Counted from the stretch's first letter, positions 7,778-16,695 are shown. The stretch is 64,000 nucleotides of DNA from an uncultured Alphaproteobacteria bacterium (GCA_902826095.1 CADEDN010000002.1:1-64000); one strand, 5' to 3'. Numbers and translations: made by a program. Notes: a model not told the origin generated them from the sequence alone.

Positions 7778-8568
7778 TCCCGGCGGAATTGCTCTCGCTG
7801 ATTGAACGCTATGCGGGCGCGGTTCTGGCGCATCTGCCGCTCTTCGCCGCCGTTCTCGCGCGAATGTCGGCGATCGCCTTTCTTGCGCCGGGCCTTGGCG
7901 AACAGGCGACGCCGGTTCGCGTGCGCCTCGCGGCGGTTATCGCGTTTTCGCTGATCGTCGCGCCGCCGCTTTCGGCTTCGGCGCCGACGCCGGCCGGCGC
8001 GGTCGACTTCGTTCGACTGATCGGCGCGGAAGCGGTGATCGGCCTCCTCATCGGGTTCGCCTTGCGTCTCGCATTGTTCATCCTGCAGATCGCCGGCGCG
8101 ATCGCCGCCCAGAATCTGTCGATGTCTCAGCTCTTTGGGCCAGGCCTCGGCCATGATCAGGAAACCCAGCTCTCGACCTTGCTGATCATGGGCGGGCTCG
8201 CGGTCGCATCGGCCAACGGCCTCTTCATCGACCTCGCCGCGACCTTGCTGCGTTCCTATGACGCCTTTCCGATCGGCGTGATGCCGGCGGCGGCGGATCT
8301 TGGCGAATGGGCGGCCCGTGAAAGCGGCGAGGCGATCGGCATCGCCTTTGCGCTGTCCGCGCCCTTTGTCGTCATCGGATTCATCTACACATTGGCGCTC
8401 GCCTCGGTTTCGCGGGCGATGCCGCAATTGATGGCGACGCTTGTCGGCGCGCCGGCGATCCTGCTGGCGGGCCTCATTCTCTTCGCCGCGACGGCGTCAG
8501 TCATGATCGATCGCTGGTCGGCGATTGTCGCCGCGCTCGTCGCCGATCCTGTCGGGGGCGCGCGATGA
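7774..8568 (+). CDS. fliR: FliR, flagellar export gate protein
   Basis: FliR is a polytopic inner-membrane subunit of the export gate. The 264-aa protein has about six hydrophobic helices and the typical internal motif GAIAAQNLSMSQLFGPG and a following segment LLIMGGLAVASANGL. The start is a GTG overlapping the flhA stop, and its own TGA overlaps the flhB ATG, so flhA-fliR-flhB are translationally coupled. Confidence 0.93.
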   Translation: MIPAELLSLIERYAGAVLAHLPLFAAVLARMSAIAFLAPGLGEQATPVRVRLAAVIAFSLIVAPPLSASAPTPAGAVDFVRLIGAEAVIGLLIGFALRLALFILQIAGAIAAQNLSMSQLFGPGLGHDQETQLSTLLIMGGLAVASANGLFIDLAATLLRSYDAFPIGVMPAAADLGEWAARESGEAIGIAFALSAPFVVIGFIYTLALASVSRAMPQLMATLVGAPAILLAGLILFAATASVMIDRWSAIVAALVADPVGGAR

Positions 8569-9647
8569 GCGGCGACGCGACGGACGGGCAGGACAAGAGT
8601 TTTGATCCGACGCCGGGGCGTCTCGAAAAAGCGCGTGAGGAAGGCGACATCGCGCTGTCGCGCGAAGTGACGGCGGCGGCGTCCTATGCAGGGCTTTATC
8701 TCGTCATTGTCGCGGGGTCGGGCGCCCTGTGCCTCGGCGTCGCCGAGGCTCTCGCAAGAATGCTTGAAGCGCCGGATGATTTTGCGCCGCTGCTTGGCGG
8801 TTCCGGACCGCCGATCGCCGCATCGCTCGCGGGAAAAATCGGCGCTGCTGCGGCCGCCCTGTTCGCCGCGCCGGCGATCGGCGTCATTGCCGCCATCTAC
8901 GCGCAACAGGGATTTGTCGCAGCGCCAAAGAAGCTCTCGCCCAAATGGTCAAGGCTGTCGATCGTCGACAATGCGAAACAGAAATTCGGGCCGCATGGGC
9001 TTTCGGAATTCGCGATCAGCGCCTTCAAGCTGATCGCCATTCTCACCCTGTTCGGGTTCATCGCATTCAGCCGATTCATGGATCTGCCGCCGCTCGCCTT
9101 GGCGCCGGCGGCGGCGATCGCGCCGGCTCTCCATAAAGACGCCGCGCTCTTCATCGGCGCGATCCTGCTTTTTTCGGCGGCGGTCGGGGCGGTCGACGTC
9201 CTCCGCGTTCGCCTGCAGCACAAGAAAAAGCTGATGATGACCCTTGAAGACATCCGGCGCGAGGCGAAGGAAACCGAGGGCGATCCGCATTTCAAGCAGG
9301 CGCGGCGCGAGCGGTCGAAGGCGATCGCGACGAACCGCATGCTGCTCGACGTGCCCAAGGCGAATGTCGTGATCGTCAATCCGGAGCATTACGCGGTCGC
9401 CTTGAAGTGGGAGGGGCCGAAATCCGGCGCGCCGGTCTGCGTCGCGAAAGGCGTCGATCAGATGGCGGCGAAGATCCGCGATCTCGCCGCCGCGAACGGC
9501 GTTCCGATCCGCCGCGACGCGCCGACAGCGCGCGCGATCTACAAACTCGTCGAAGTCGGCGCCGAGATCCGCCGTGAACATTACGCGGCCGTCGCGGCGG
9601 CGATCCATTTCGCCGACGCCATTCGCGCGGCGGCGCGCGCGCGATGA
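8565..9647 (+). CDS. flhB: FlhB, export specificity switch (NPEH variant)
   Basis: FlhB controls the switch from rod/hook to filament export. The 360-aa protein has an N-terminal TPGRLEKAREEGDIALSREV segment, four transmembrane helices, the linker motif RREAKETEGDPHFKQARRER and a cytoplasmic domain. The autocleavage site reads N272-P273-E274-H275 instead of the usual NPTH; the Asn-Pro bond and His are kept but the Thr is Glu. In other FlhB proteins changes at the Thr slow cleavage, so processing here may differ. It overlaps fliR before it and the coiled-coil gene after it by four bases each. Confidence 0.95.
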   Translation: MSGDATDGQDKSFDPTPGRLEKAREEGDIALSREVTAAASYAGLYLVIVAGSGALCLGVAEALARMLEAPDDFAPLLGGSGPPIAASLAGKIGAAAAALFAAPAIGVIAAIYAQQGFVAAPKKLSPKWSRLSIVDNAKQKFGPHGLSEFAISAFKLIAILTLFGFIAFSRFMDLPPLALAPAAAIAPALHKDAALFIGAILLFSAAVGAVDVLRVRLQHKKKLMMTLEDIRREAKETEGDPHFKQARRERSKAIATNRMLLDVPKANVVIVNPEHYAVALKWEGPKSGAPVCVAKGVDQMAAKIRDLAAANGVPIRRDAPTARAIYKLVEVGAEIRREHYAAVAAAIHFADAIRAAARAR

Positions 9648-10021
9648 ACGGCGACAAGCTGACCAAGGCGCGGCGCATCATCGCCATCCTATCCGGGAAG
9701 CTCGACCGCGCCGAGCGCGCGCTCGCCGACGTTCTTGCTGAAATCCGGGCGGTCAGCGAAGCGCTTCATCGGCGCGGCGTCGATCTCGGCGCGCCGGCGA
9801 TCGACGGCGCGTCAGACCCCGCTTTCGTGATCTTCGCCGAGCGCCGCCGCGCGCTCCTCAACCAGGAAGTCGCCGCCTTGATGGCGCGCCTCAGCGCGCT
9901 TGAGGCGGTGAAGGAAAAGCGCCGCCTGGCGGTGGCGTCGCTCCTGCGTCAGACAACGTCGCTGGCGAATTCAGCCGATGCGGCCGAGGCCGATTTGCGC
10001 CGCAAGCGTGAGCGCAAGTGA
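9644..10021 (+). CDS. Coiled-coil protein, possibly FliJ-like
   Basis: The 125-aa protein is almost entirely helical with heptad-like Leu/Ala spacing (KARRIIAILSGKLDRAERAL at the start, RRALLNQEVAALMARLSALE in the middle) and a basic C-terminus. Its ATGA overlap with flhB shows it belongs to the export operon. FliJ, the coiled-coil stalk that couples FliI to FlhA, has this size and composition and is otherwise missing here, so FliJ-like is my best inference; sequence conservation in FliJ is too low to be certain by eye. Confidence 0.5.
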   Translation: MNGDKLTKARRIIAILSGKLDRAERALADVLAEIRAVSEALHRRGVDLGAPAIDGASDPAFVIFAERRRALLNQEVAALMARLSALEAVKEKRRLAVASLLRQTTSLANSADAAEADLRRKRERK

Positions 10022-10028
10022 CGGCGCG

Positions 10029-10484
10029 CTATTTCGACAGCACGGCAGGCCAGTTCGCGTCCGCCTTCTGGATGAAGCCGGCAGGGTCCTTCAGCCAGTC
10101 GGCCTGCACCTTGTCGTTGTAATTGAGATAGAGCTTGCCGTCCTGAACCGTCCAGTTTTCCGGATTGCCGGGCGCCGTGTAGCCCTGGCTCACCGCCCAG
10201 GCGCAATAGCCGCCATATTGCGGCGCATAGGCGCCGGGGTCCGCCTTGAACTGTTCGAGATTGTCAGCGGAGGAAAAGCGAAACGTCGCGCCATTGTAAT
10301 CATGGGAGTAATCCTTCGCGCCTTTGACCGCCGCGCCGTCCTCGAAATAAGCGACCGGATCATACCCGCCAACCGCGAGGTCGTTGAACCGGCCGGTATA
10401 GATTTCCGGCGAGGCGGCGAAAGCGGGGACAAGCAACAGCGAGGCGCCGGCAATCATCGCCGCCGAAAGCTGTTTCATATTCAT
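10029..10484 (-). CDS. YHS domain-containing secreted protein
   Basis: The 151-aa protein has a Sec signal peptide (MNMKQLSAAMIAGASLLLVP, cut near AFAAS) followed by a YHS domain: GGYDPVAYFEDGAAVKGA, then ATFRFSSADNLEQFKADP and YAPQYGGYCAWAVSQG. YHS domains are small metal-associated modules; the substrate of this periplasmic form is unknown. The start has AAGGAAA about eight bases upstream. It is convergent with the FliJ-like gene and about 128 bases downstream of a perfect CRP-type palindrome. Confidence 0.85.
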   Translation of the reverse strand: MNMKQLSAAMIAGASLLLVPAFAASPEIYTGRFNDLAVGGYDPVAYFEDGAAVKGAKDYSHDYNGATFRFSSADNLEQFKADPGAYAPQYGGYCAWAVSQGYTAPGNPENWTVQDGKLYLNYNDKVQADWLKDPAGFIQKADANWPAVLSK

Positions 10485-10991
10485 GGGGGATTTCCTTTTC
10501 TGATCATTTGGAATTTCCGGCGGCTTCTATGACGCGGTCCGCGGCGGAACGGAAAACACGCCTCTTCACAATGAGGCGAAACCGCCCGCGATCGGGAAAT
10601 CTGCACCAACCTGTGACACAGATCACAGACCGGTCCTCCGCCGCCATGCGAAGAAGACGCCATGGAGGGCGGGCTGAAATTGCCCTTCATCAACAAAATC
10701 AATGGATTGGAAGCGCTGGCGCCTCTGCGCCGCCCCACCGGCCGACTTCGCGCACTTCAGCCCTGCGCAATGACAGCGCCGGCGCCCTCCCGGGGCGGCA
10801 TGGTCAGCGCTTGGCTCCGGCGGCGGAATGTCGCCCAACGAAGCCCGCTCCGGCGGAGCCAGAGGGACGCGCGCCCGCTAGGGGGAGAGGGCGTGCGTCC
10901 TTTTCCAATTTGCGGACCTCCCGCCGCCTTACGCGAATGGCGAGGTCGGCCGGACATCGATATGGTCCGGCGGCAAAAGGAGGGTCCCCCT
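10485..10991. other. Intergenic region between YHS and DUF885 genes
   Basis: The 507 bases hold the YHS gene promoter and a CRP/FNR-type palindrome at 10612-10627. The rest is GC-rich with imperfect inverted repeats such as GCTCCGGCGGAGC around 10847-10859. Open frames exist on both strands but none has a ribosome binding site or a recognisable product. The last 15 bases carry the strong AAGGAGGG of the DUF885 gene. Confidence 0.5.
10612..10627. promoter_or_regulatory. CRP/FNR-family binding site
   Basis: TGTGA-CACAGA-TCACA is an exact match to the Crp consensus TGTGA-N6-TCACA. It sits about 128 bases before the YHS gene start on the minus strand and 365 bases before the DUF885 gene. CRP/FNR-type regulators are common in alphaproteobacteria, so regulation of the YHS gene is the simplest reading. 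No such regulator is encoded in the window. Confidence 0.5.
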
Positions 10992-12737
10992 TTGAATCGC
11001 TTTCTGGGCGTCATCGCCGCATTCGCAATCGCGACATCAGCCAACGCCGCCGACGGTCTTGACCAGCTTTTCGCCGACTATTGGGCGAATGAGCTTGAGG
11101 AAAATCCGCTCGCGGCGACCGCCGTCGGCGTCAACGACCATAATGACAGGATGCCGTCAGCGACGCCCGAAGACCAGGCGCGGCGCCTCGAGGAAGCAAA
11201 GGCCTATATTGCAAAGCTCGACGCCGTCGATCTTTCCGCCGCCAGCGATGCGGACCGCCTCAACGCCTCGCTTCTCGCCTTCATTCTCAAGCACGCGGTT
11301 GCGCTCGGCGAGTTCCGCGGCTGGCGCATCCCGTTCCTGTCGGATTACGGATTTCATCAGGATCTCATGTTCGCGGTTGACAGCACGCCGTTTCGAAATG
11401 AGGACGACTATCGCGCCTATCTGAAGCGCCTTGCCGCCTTGCCCGCCTATCTCGACCAGAATGTCGAAAACATGCGGACGGGACTCAGCGAAGGGTTCTC
11501 GCAGCCGAAGGAAATCCTTCCCGGCATCCTTCCTTCGTTCGAGGCGCAAGCGTCGCCCGCGCCAGAGAACCATTCCCTTTATGCGCCGTTCAAGGCGATG
11601 CCGGCGTCAATCCCTGCAAAGCGCGCCAAGGCGCTGCAAGCGGAAGGCGCAGCGCTTCTTCAAAACGAGGTTATTCCGGCGTTCCGCCGCACCCATGAAT
11701 TCATGCGCGATGAATATGCGGCGAAGGCGCAGGACAAGATCGGCGCCGCCGCCCTTCCGGACGGCGCGCGCTATTATGAGGCGCTGGTCCGCTATTACAC
11801 GACGCGCGATGACGTCACCGCCGACGGCGTCCACAAGCTCGGCCTCAAGGAGGTCGCGCGCATTCGCAAGGAAATGGACGCCGTCATCAAGGAGACGGCC
11901 TTCAAAGGCGATTTCGCCGCCTTCCTTGATTTCCTGCGCACGGACCACCAATTCTACGCGAAGACGCCGGCGGCGCTGCTTGAACGCGCGGCCTATCTCT
12001 CCAAGACGATCGACGGAAAATTGCCCGCCTATTTCGGCAAGCTTCCGCGCCAGCCCTATTCGGTCGAAGCCGTGCCGGACGAGATCGCGCCGAATTACAC
12101 GAGCGGACGCTATGTCGGCGCCGCGCCTGGCGGCAAGCGCGGCGGGCGCTATTGGGTGAACACTTACGCCCTCGACAAGCGGCCGCTTTACGAACTTCCA
12201 GCGCTCACATTACACGAAGCCGTCCCCGGCCATCATCTGCAGGGCGCGCTCGCCTATGAGGTCGAGAACGCGCCGGAGTTCCGCAAGCAGTTCTATCCGC
12301 ACGCCTTTGGCGAAGGCTGGGGCCTTTACGCCGAAAAGCTCGGCGTCGAAATGGGCGTCTACAAGACGCCCTATGAGGAATTCGGCCGCCTCTCGATGGA
12401 GATGTGGCGCGCCTGCCGCCTCGTCATCGACACCGGCATTCATTCAAAGGGCTGGACGCGCCAGCAAGCGCTCGATTATCTCGCCGGCAATACGGCGCTT
12501 TCGCTGAAAAACGTTGAGGTCGAAGTCGACCGGTACATCGCCTGGCCGGGTCAGGCGCTCGCCTACAAGATGGGCGAATTGACGATCTTGGAGCTGCGCC
12601 GAAAGGCGCAAAAGGCGCTCGGCGACAAATTCGACATTCGCGAGTTTCACGATGTCGTCGTCGCGCAGGGCGGGCTGCCGCTCGCCGTCCTCGGCGATGA
12701 GGTCGACGCTTATATCGCGCGCAAGAAAGCGTCATGA
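10992..12737 (+). CDS. DUF885 family secreted metallopeptidase-like protein
   Basis: The 581-aa protein starts with a signal peptide (LNRFLGVIAAFAIATSANA) and matches the DUF885 family throughout. The metal-binding part is clear: HEAVPGHHLQGALAYE followed by AFGEGWGLYAEKLGVEMG, the arrangement of zinc ligands in this peptidase-like family, and a C-terminal QALAYKMGELTILELR. The TTG at 10992 is chosen because AAGGAGGG (10977-10984) precedes it by seven bases and it places the signal peptide at the N-terminus; the longer in-frame reading lacks both. Substrate unknown; a periplasmic or lipoprotein-like peptidase is inferred. It overlaps the GNAT gene by four bases. Confidence 0.88.
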   Translation: MNRFLGVIAAFAIATSANAADGLDQLFADYWANELEENPLAATAVGVNDHNDRMPSATPEDQARRLEEAKAYIAKLDAVDLSAASDADRLNASLLAFILKHAVALGEFRGWRIPFLSDYGFHQDLMFAVDSTPFRNEDDYRAYLKRLAALPAYLDQNVENMRTGLSEGFSQPKEILPGILPSFEAQASPAPENHSLYAPFKAMPASIPAKRAKALQAEGAALLQNEVIPAFRRTHEFMRDEYAAKAQDKIGAAALPDGARYYEALVRYYTTRDDVTADGVHKLGLKEVARIRKEMDAVIKETAFKGDFAAFLDFLRTDHQFYAKTPAALLERAAYLSKTIDGKLPAYFGKLPRQPYSVEAVPDEIAPNYTSGRYVGAAPGGKRGGRYWVNTYALDKRPLYELPALTLHEAVPGHHLQGALAYEVENAPEFRKQFYPHAFGEGWGLYAEKLGVEMGVYKTPYEEFGRLSMEMWRACRLVIDTGIHSKGWTRQQALDYLAGNTALSLKNVEVEVDRYIAWPGQALAYKMGELTILELRRKAQKALGDKFDIREFHDVVVAQGGLPLAVLGDEVDAYIARKKAS

Positions 12738-13261
12738 CGGCGCCGATTCTTGAAACGCCGAGGCTGATCCTCAGGGGGCGGACGCTCGCCGATTTTCCGG
12801 CCTACGCCGCGATCTGGGCGAGCCCGGAAGTCCAGCGTCACACAACGCGGGCGCCGGTGAAGGAAGAAGACGCGTGGATCAAATTCGCGCGGATGGAGGG
12901 CCTCTGGTCGCTCACCGGCTATGGCTGGTGGATTGTCGAAGAGAAGGAAACGCGCGCCGTCATCGGCGAGGTCGGGCTCGCCGATTTCAAGCGCGACATC
13001 GCGCCCTCGCTCGCGGGCATGCCGGAATATGGCTGGATGATCGCGCCCGCCGCGCATGGCAAGGGCTTTGCGAAGGAAGCGGTCGCCGCGGCGCTCCGCT
13101 GGGGCGATCGGCAATTTCCCGGCGCGACCTTCTGCTGCATTATCGACGAGGAAAACGCGCCGTCGATACGCGTCGCCGCGGCGAACGGCTTCCGGCGCGC
13201 CGGCGTCGGACGTTATAAGGGCCTCGATATCCCGATCTATCATCGGTCGCCGGCTTCTTGA
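12734..13261 (+). CDS. GNAT family N-acetyltransferase (RimJ/RimL type)
   Basis: The 175-aa protein begins APILETPRLILRGRTLADFP, the RimJ/RimL type N-terminus, and has the acetyl-CoA pocket (GWMIAPAAHGKGFAKEAVAA) and a C-terminal ENAPSIRVAAANGFRRAG. These enzymes transfer acetyl groups to amino groups of proteins or small molecules; the acceptor cannot be told from sequence. It is translationally coupled to the DUF885 gene (ATGA overlap). Confidence 0.88.
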   Translation: MTAPILETPRLILRGRTLADFPAYAAIWASPEVQRHTTRAPVKEEDAWIKFARMEGLWSLTGYGWWIVEEKETRAVIGEVGLADFKRDIAPSLAGMPEYGWMIAPAAHGKGFAKEAVAAALRWGDRQFPGATFCCIIDEENAPSIRVAAANGFRRAGVGRYKGLDIPIYHRSPAS

Positions 13262-13276
13262 CCCCAATTAAGGGAT

Positions 13277-14287
13277 GTGGTCGTGCTCGCCCAAGCACGA
13301 TCAAATTCAATGTCAGATTGCGAGGACGCTTTGGCGCCGGAACTCCTTCTATACCCGGAGCATTGCATTCGAGATGACGCCGAGCTTGTGGCGCGTGTCC
13401 GAAAAATGGTCATCGAAACGCGGTTCGCGAGCAAGCCGGACTGGGCGGACGGCGGCGAGGCGCGCTATGCAAGGGACATCGATCGCCACGCATTTCTCCG
13501 CCACGACCGGACGGTCAAATTCATCGTTCCGTGGGTCAATCAGTTTGCGCCTCTCGCCGATGCGACGATTGTCGAAATCGGCTGCGGCACGGGCTCCAGC
13601 ACGGCGGCGTTCGCGAAATTCGCCAAGCATGTTCACGCCTATGACATCAAGCAAAAGGCGATTGACGGCGCGATGCTTCGCCTTGCAGCGCAAGGCCTTT
13701 CAGCGAAAGCGACATTCAGGCGCGTCAAACCGGGCAAGCTCTGGGAATCGATATTCAGCGACTTCGGGTCGAACAAGCCAGACGTGCTCTTGTTGTTCGC
13801 GCTGCTCGAACATCAAACATTGAAGGAACGGCTGGAAACGCTAAGGACCGCGCAAAAAATCGTGAGACCGGGCGGCGTCATCGTCATTTGTGAGACCCCA
13901 AACCGTCTCGTGTATTTCGACAACCATACCTCACAATTGCCGTTCTTTCACATGCTGCCGCTTGATTTGCAGCTGATGGTTGTTCCGAAATCGCCGCGGC
14001 GCGATTTGCGCGACAGCATGGCGCGCTCCGCCGCCGGAGGACTTGATCAGGCTGCGCTGGAACTAGCGTTGATGCGATGGGGCCAAAGCGTCAGTTTCCA
14101 CGAATTCGATCTGACGTTCGACGACATCGACTCGCGAATTCTGTCGGGCGGCACGCATCCCAATCTGCTGAAGCTTCGTCGCCCCGAGCCCCAGGAAGAA
14201 ATTCTGCGGCGCTACATGGAGAGCGCGGGCGTGAAGCGGCACGAGGCGTTCACCCGATATTTTCTCGATCTGATCATCAAGGTCTGA
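13277..14287 (+). CDS. Class I SAM-dependent methyltransferase
   Basis: The 336-aa protein has the Rossmann methyltransferase core: motif I ATIVEIGCGTGSST, the acidic loop VHAYDIKQKAID, motif IV-like KPDVLLLFALLEH and the post-motif IVRPGGVIVICETPNR. Long flanking regions (about 90 aa before and 110 aa after) do not match a named family I recognise; the acceptor is unknown. The start is uncertain: GTG at 13277 or ATG at 13310, neither with a good ribosome binding site. It follows the GNAT gene by 15 bases. Confidence 0.8.
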   Translation: MVVLAQARSNSMSDCEDALAPELLLYPEHCIRDDAELVARVRKMVIETRFASKPDWADGGEARYARDIDRHAFLRHDRTVKFIVPWVNQFAPLADATIVEIGCGTGSSTAAFAKFAKHVHAYDIKQKAIDGAMLRLAAQGLSAKATFRRVKPGKLWESIFSDFGSNKPDVLLLFALLEHQTLKERLETLRTAQKIVRPGGVIVICETPNRLVYFDNHTSQLPFFHMLPLDLQLMVVPKSPRRDLRDSMARSAAGGLDQAALELALMRWGQSVSFHEFDLTFDDIDSRILSGGTHPNLLKLRRPEPQEEILRRYMESAGVKRHEAFTRYFLDLIIKV

Positions 14288-14802
14288 GCGGCGCGTCGAT
14301 ATATTCGCGACTCTGGCGAAATCGCGCCGCAAAATGCAAGCAAATCGCGGCTTGAACGCGCCCGCCGCCGCCCCACATCAGCGCTAGTTCGCGCCCTGAA
14401 AGGGGTGCGCGCAAGGCTCTTTGACAATCTGGTTTACGCGGCGGCGCGGCGTTGAGGCTGGCCGCCGCAAGCAAAGCGCGGATGACGCATTATCCGGCGT
14501 TTTGAGCGATTGGGCGCCGATCGTCGCTTGCGCGCCAGGCGATCGGCGGCGTGCGGCGTCGCGAAGTCGCGGGGCTCTTTCGCCGCAGAAAAGCAGGGCT
14601 TTTTCAGGCCGCAGTCCTCGCGGATAGCTGGAAAACCGCAAGTCGCGCGCGCGGCAACAAGCGGGGCTATCGACGCGGCGCCCGGAAGGAGGCCTTCAAA
14701 AATGCGGATAATCCGGACAAAGACGCTGCGGCTCGCATGAAAGCTCGATTTATCAAGAGGCGGGGCCGGAAAATATCCGGCAAATGCGGAAAATGCGGCG
14801 CG
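14288..14802. other. Gene-poor interval with weak hairpins
   Basis: This 515-base stretch separates a plus-strand methyltransferase from the end of a minus-strand gene. I recognise no product in any frame. GCCGATCG (14516-14523) and CGATCGGC (14540-14547) are inverted, and AAAAGC/GCTTTT (14589-14603) form a small hairpin. A strong AAGGAGG near 14685-14691 precedes only a 12-codon frame. It may carry a small RNA or be a decayed gene; nothing decides this. Confidence 0.35.
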
Positions 14803-15120
14803 CTACTTCTTTTCAAGCAGCAGGGCGCCTTCCTTCTGCAATTTTCCGGTGATGATCTCGGCGAGCGAGGCGAGCACATTCGGCAACATCGCCTCGATGC
14901 GCACATGCTGCGGGAAGACATCGATGACGCCGGAAATCTTCTGGCCAAGCCCTTTGGCTTCAAACCGGAGCTGGTCGGGGCCCGTCCATTGCTCGTCAAA
15001 GGCGAACATCATGCCGCCCGCCATGCTCGATTTCAGCTTGCCAAAGCCGTCGCGAAGCCGCCTGCGGGCTTCGTCGGCGCCAAGATCATGAGAAATCGTC
15101 ACGGTGATCGGACGAGGCAT
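14803..15120 (-). CDS. Polyhydroxyalkanoic acid system family protein
   Basis: The 105-aa protein matches the small PHA granule-associated family (PHA_gran_rgn): MPRPITVTISHDLGADEARR at the start, then DQLRFEAKGLGQKISGVIDV and HVRIEAMLPNVLASLA. It is presumed to be a cytoplasmic granule-linked protein, but its activity is not known and no PHA synthesis genes are in the window. The divergent DUF1499 gene begins 127 bases away. Confidence 0.8.
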   Translation of the reverse strand: MPRPITVTISHDLGADEARRRLRDGFGKLKSSMAGGMMFAFDEQWTGPDQLRFEAKGLGQKISGVIDVFPQHVRIEAMLPNVLASLAEIITGKLQKEGALLLEKK

Positions 15121-15247
15121 CGGAAGTGCTCCCTGATTGCGCGACAGATGGCGATTGCGCCGCGCGGTTGCAAGGCGGCGATTTGGCGATTGGCGGGGCG
15201 CGGCCTATGATTGGCGGAATCGCGGCGAAATCGGGAGGCAGGGGCGA

Positions 15248-16018
15248 ATGCGCTTTATCATCAAACTCGTATCGGGCGGCGCGCTGCTGCTGGCGCTCTC
15301 CGTCGCGCTTGCCGGGCCAGGAACGAGACTTGGCTTTTGGGACTACAGTTTCGGGTTGACCCTGATCCGTCAGGTCGCGCTTCCAGTCCTGATCGCGGCG
15401 GGCCTCGCCTTGCTTGGCGGCCTCGTCGCGTTCGTCACGAAGGACAGGAAGGCCGGAGCGCTTGCGCTGGCCGCAGCGCTCGTCGCGGCGGCCGCTGGCG
15501 CCGTCCCGCTGAAGATGAAAGCGGATTTCGAAGCAAACCCGTTCATTCATGAAGTGACGACGGATTTCGACAATCCACCGGCGATGATCGCGGCGGCGGA
15601 CATGCCGCGGAAAAATCCGGCCGAGTATCGCGGCGCGGATCTTGTGCCGCAGTCGGCGGACGGCCTTACCGTTGCGGAAGCGCAAAGAAAGGCGTTTCCG
15701 GACATCGCGCCGATTATTGCCGACGCGGATCTGAATGCGAGCGCCAACCGCGCCAAGGCCGTCATCGAGGCTATGGGCATGGAAATTCTAGCCGATGGTC
15801 CGGCGGATGACGCCGCGGGCGGCGGTTGGCGGATCGAATGCGTCGCAACGTCTGCGTGGTTTGGATTCAAGGATGATTTCGTCCTGCGCCTGACGCCGGT
15901 CGAGGGCGGAAAAACCCGCATCGATATCCGGTCGAAATCGCGCGTCGGCGGTTCCGATCTTGGCGCCAATGCAAAGCGCGTTCGCGACTTCGCCAGGCGC
16001 TTTAGCGCGGCGGCGTAG
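15248..16018 (+). CDS. DUF1499 membrane protein
   Basis: The 256-aa protein has three hydrophobic helices in the first about 100 residues, then a soluble DUF1499 domain beginning NPFIHEVTTDFDNPP and ending with the family pattern RIDIRSKSRVGGSDLGANAKR and VRDFARRF. Function is unknown. The ATG at 15248 has GGGAGG upstream; a reading from 15137 adds only basic residues and is not supported. It converges on purN, overlapping its end by 17 bases. Confidence 0.82.
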   Translation: MRFIIKLVSGGALLLALSVALAGPGTRLGFWDYSFGLTLIRQVALPVLIAAGLALLGGLVAFVTKDRKAGALALAAALVAAAAGAVPLKMKADFEANPFIHEVTTDFDNPPAMIAAADMPRKNPAEYRGADLVPQSADGLTVAEAQRKAFPDIAPIIADADLNASANRAKAVIEAMGMEILADGPADDAAGGGWRIECVATSAWFGFKDDFVLRLTPVEGGKTRIDIRSKSRVGGSDLGANAKRVRDFARRFSAAA

Positions 16019-16691
16019 TCTCGGTCGGAATTGGCGGCGGGTTGAGGAGCGCGCCGGAAGCTTGCGCCCCGGAGATCCGGACCATGCCTTCGCCGTCGAG
16101 GAGAATGTCGCCAGCTGCGATGCGTCTGACGCATTCGGGATAGAGGCGGTGTTCTTCCGCGAGGATTCGCGCCGCGAGACTGTCCGGCGTGTCGCCGTCA
16201 AAGACCGGAACCGCCGCCTGTCCGATGATCGGCCCCGCATCCATTTCCGCGCTGACGAAATGGACCGTGCAGCCGGCGATCTTGACGCCCGCGCGCAGCA
16301 TTTCCGCGTGCGCGTCGAGACCCTTGAACGCCGGAAGCAGCGACGGGTGGATATTGATGAGGCGGCCCCGCCAGCCGCCGACGAAATCCGCTGACAAGAG
16401 GCGCATGAAGCCGGCGAGACAGACGAGATCGGCGCGCGCGCCGTTCAGCGCCGTCGTCAGCGCGGCTTCAAAGCCGCGCCTTGCATCAGCGCCTGCGCCG
16501 AACGTCTTGTGATTGATCGTCACTGTACGGATGTTTTCGGCGGCCGCCGCGGCGAGCCCGCCGGCGCCCGGCATATTGGAAACGACAAGGACGATTTCAG
16601 CGGGATATGTCGGCGCCTTCGCGGCGTCGATCAACGCTTTCATGTTCGATCCGCGCCCGGAGATCAGGACGGCGACGCGAGTCTTCGTCAT
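16002..16691 (-). CDS. purN: Phosphoribosylglycinamide formyltransferase
   Basis: PurN transfers a formyl group from 10-formyl-THF to GAR in purine synthesis. The 229-aa protein starts with the phosphate-binding VAVLISGRGSNMKALIDA, has the active-site NIHPSLLPAFKGLDAHAEML and the folate-binding TVHFVSAEMDAGPIIGQAAV. It is slightly longer than the usual 190-215 aa because of a Pro/Thr-rich tail (residues about 205-229), which overlaps the convergent DUF1499 gene. purM lies four bases upstream in the same operon. Confidence 0.95.
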   Translation of the reverse strand: MTKTRVAVLISGRGSNMKALIDAAKAPTYPAEIVLVVSNMPGAGGLAAAAAENIRTVTINHKTFGAGADARRGFEAALTTALNGARADLVCLAGFMRLLSADFVGGWRGRLINIHPSLLPAFKGLDAHAEMLRAGVKIAGCTVHFVSAEMDAGPIIGQAAVPVFDGDTPDSLAARILAEEHRLYPECVRRIAAGDILLDGEGMVRISGAQASGALLNPPPIPTETTPPR

Positions 16692-16695
16692 CGGG

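Noticed and set aside
10481..10838. Overlapping minus-strand frames upstream of the YHS gene
   Set aside because: Short, no ribosome binding site, no recognisable family; they overlap the CRP-type site and YHS promoter region.
14551..15210. Plus frame with a KCGKCG motif overlapping the PHA-system gene
   Set aside because: The zinc-ribbon-like motif is antisense-adjacent to a well-supported gene and the rest of the frame matches nothing.
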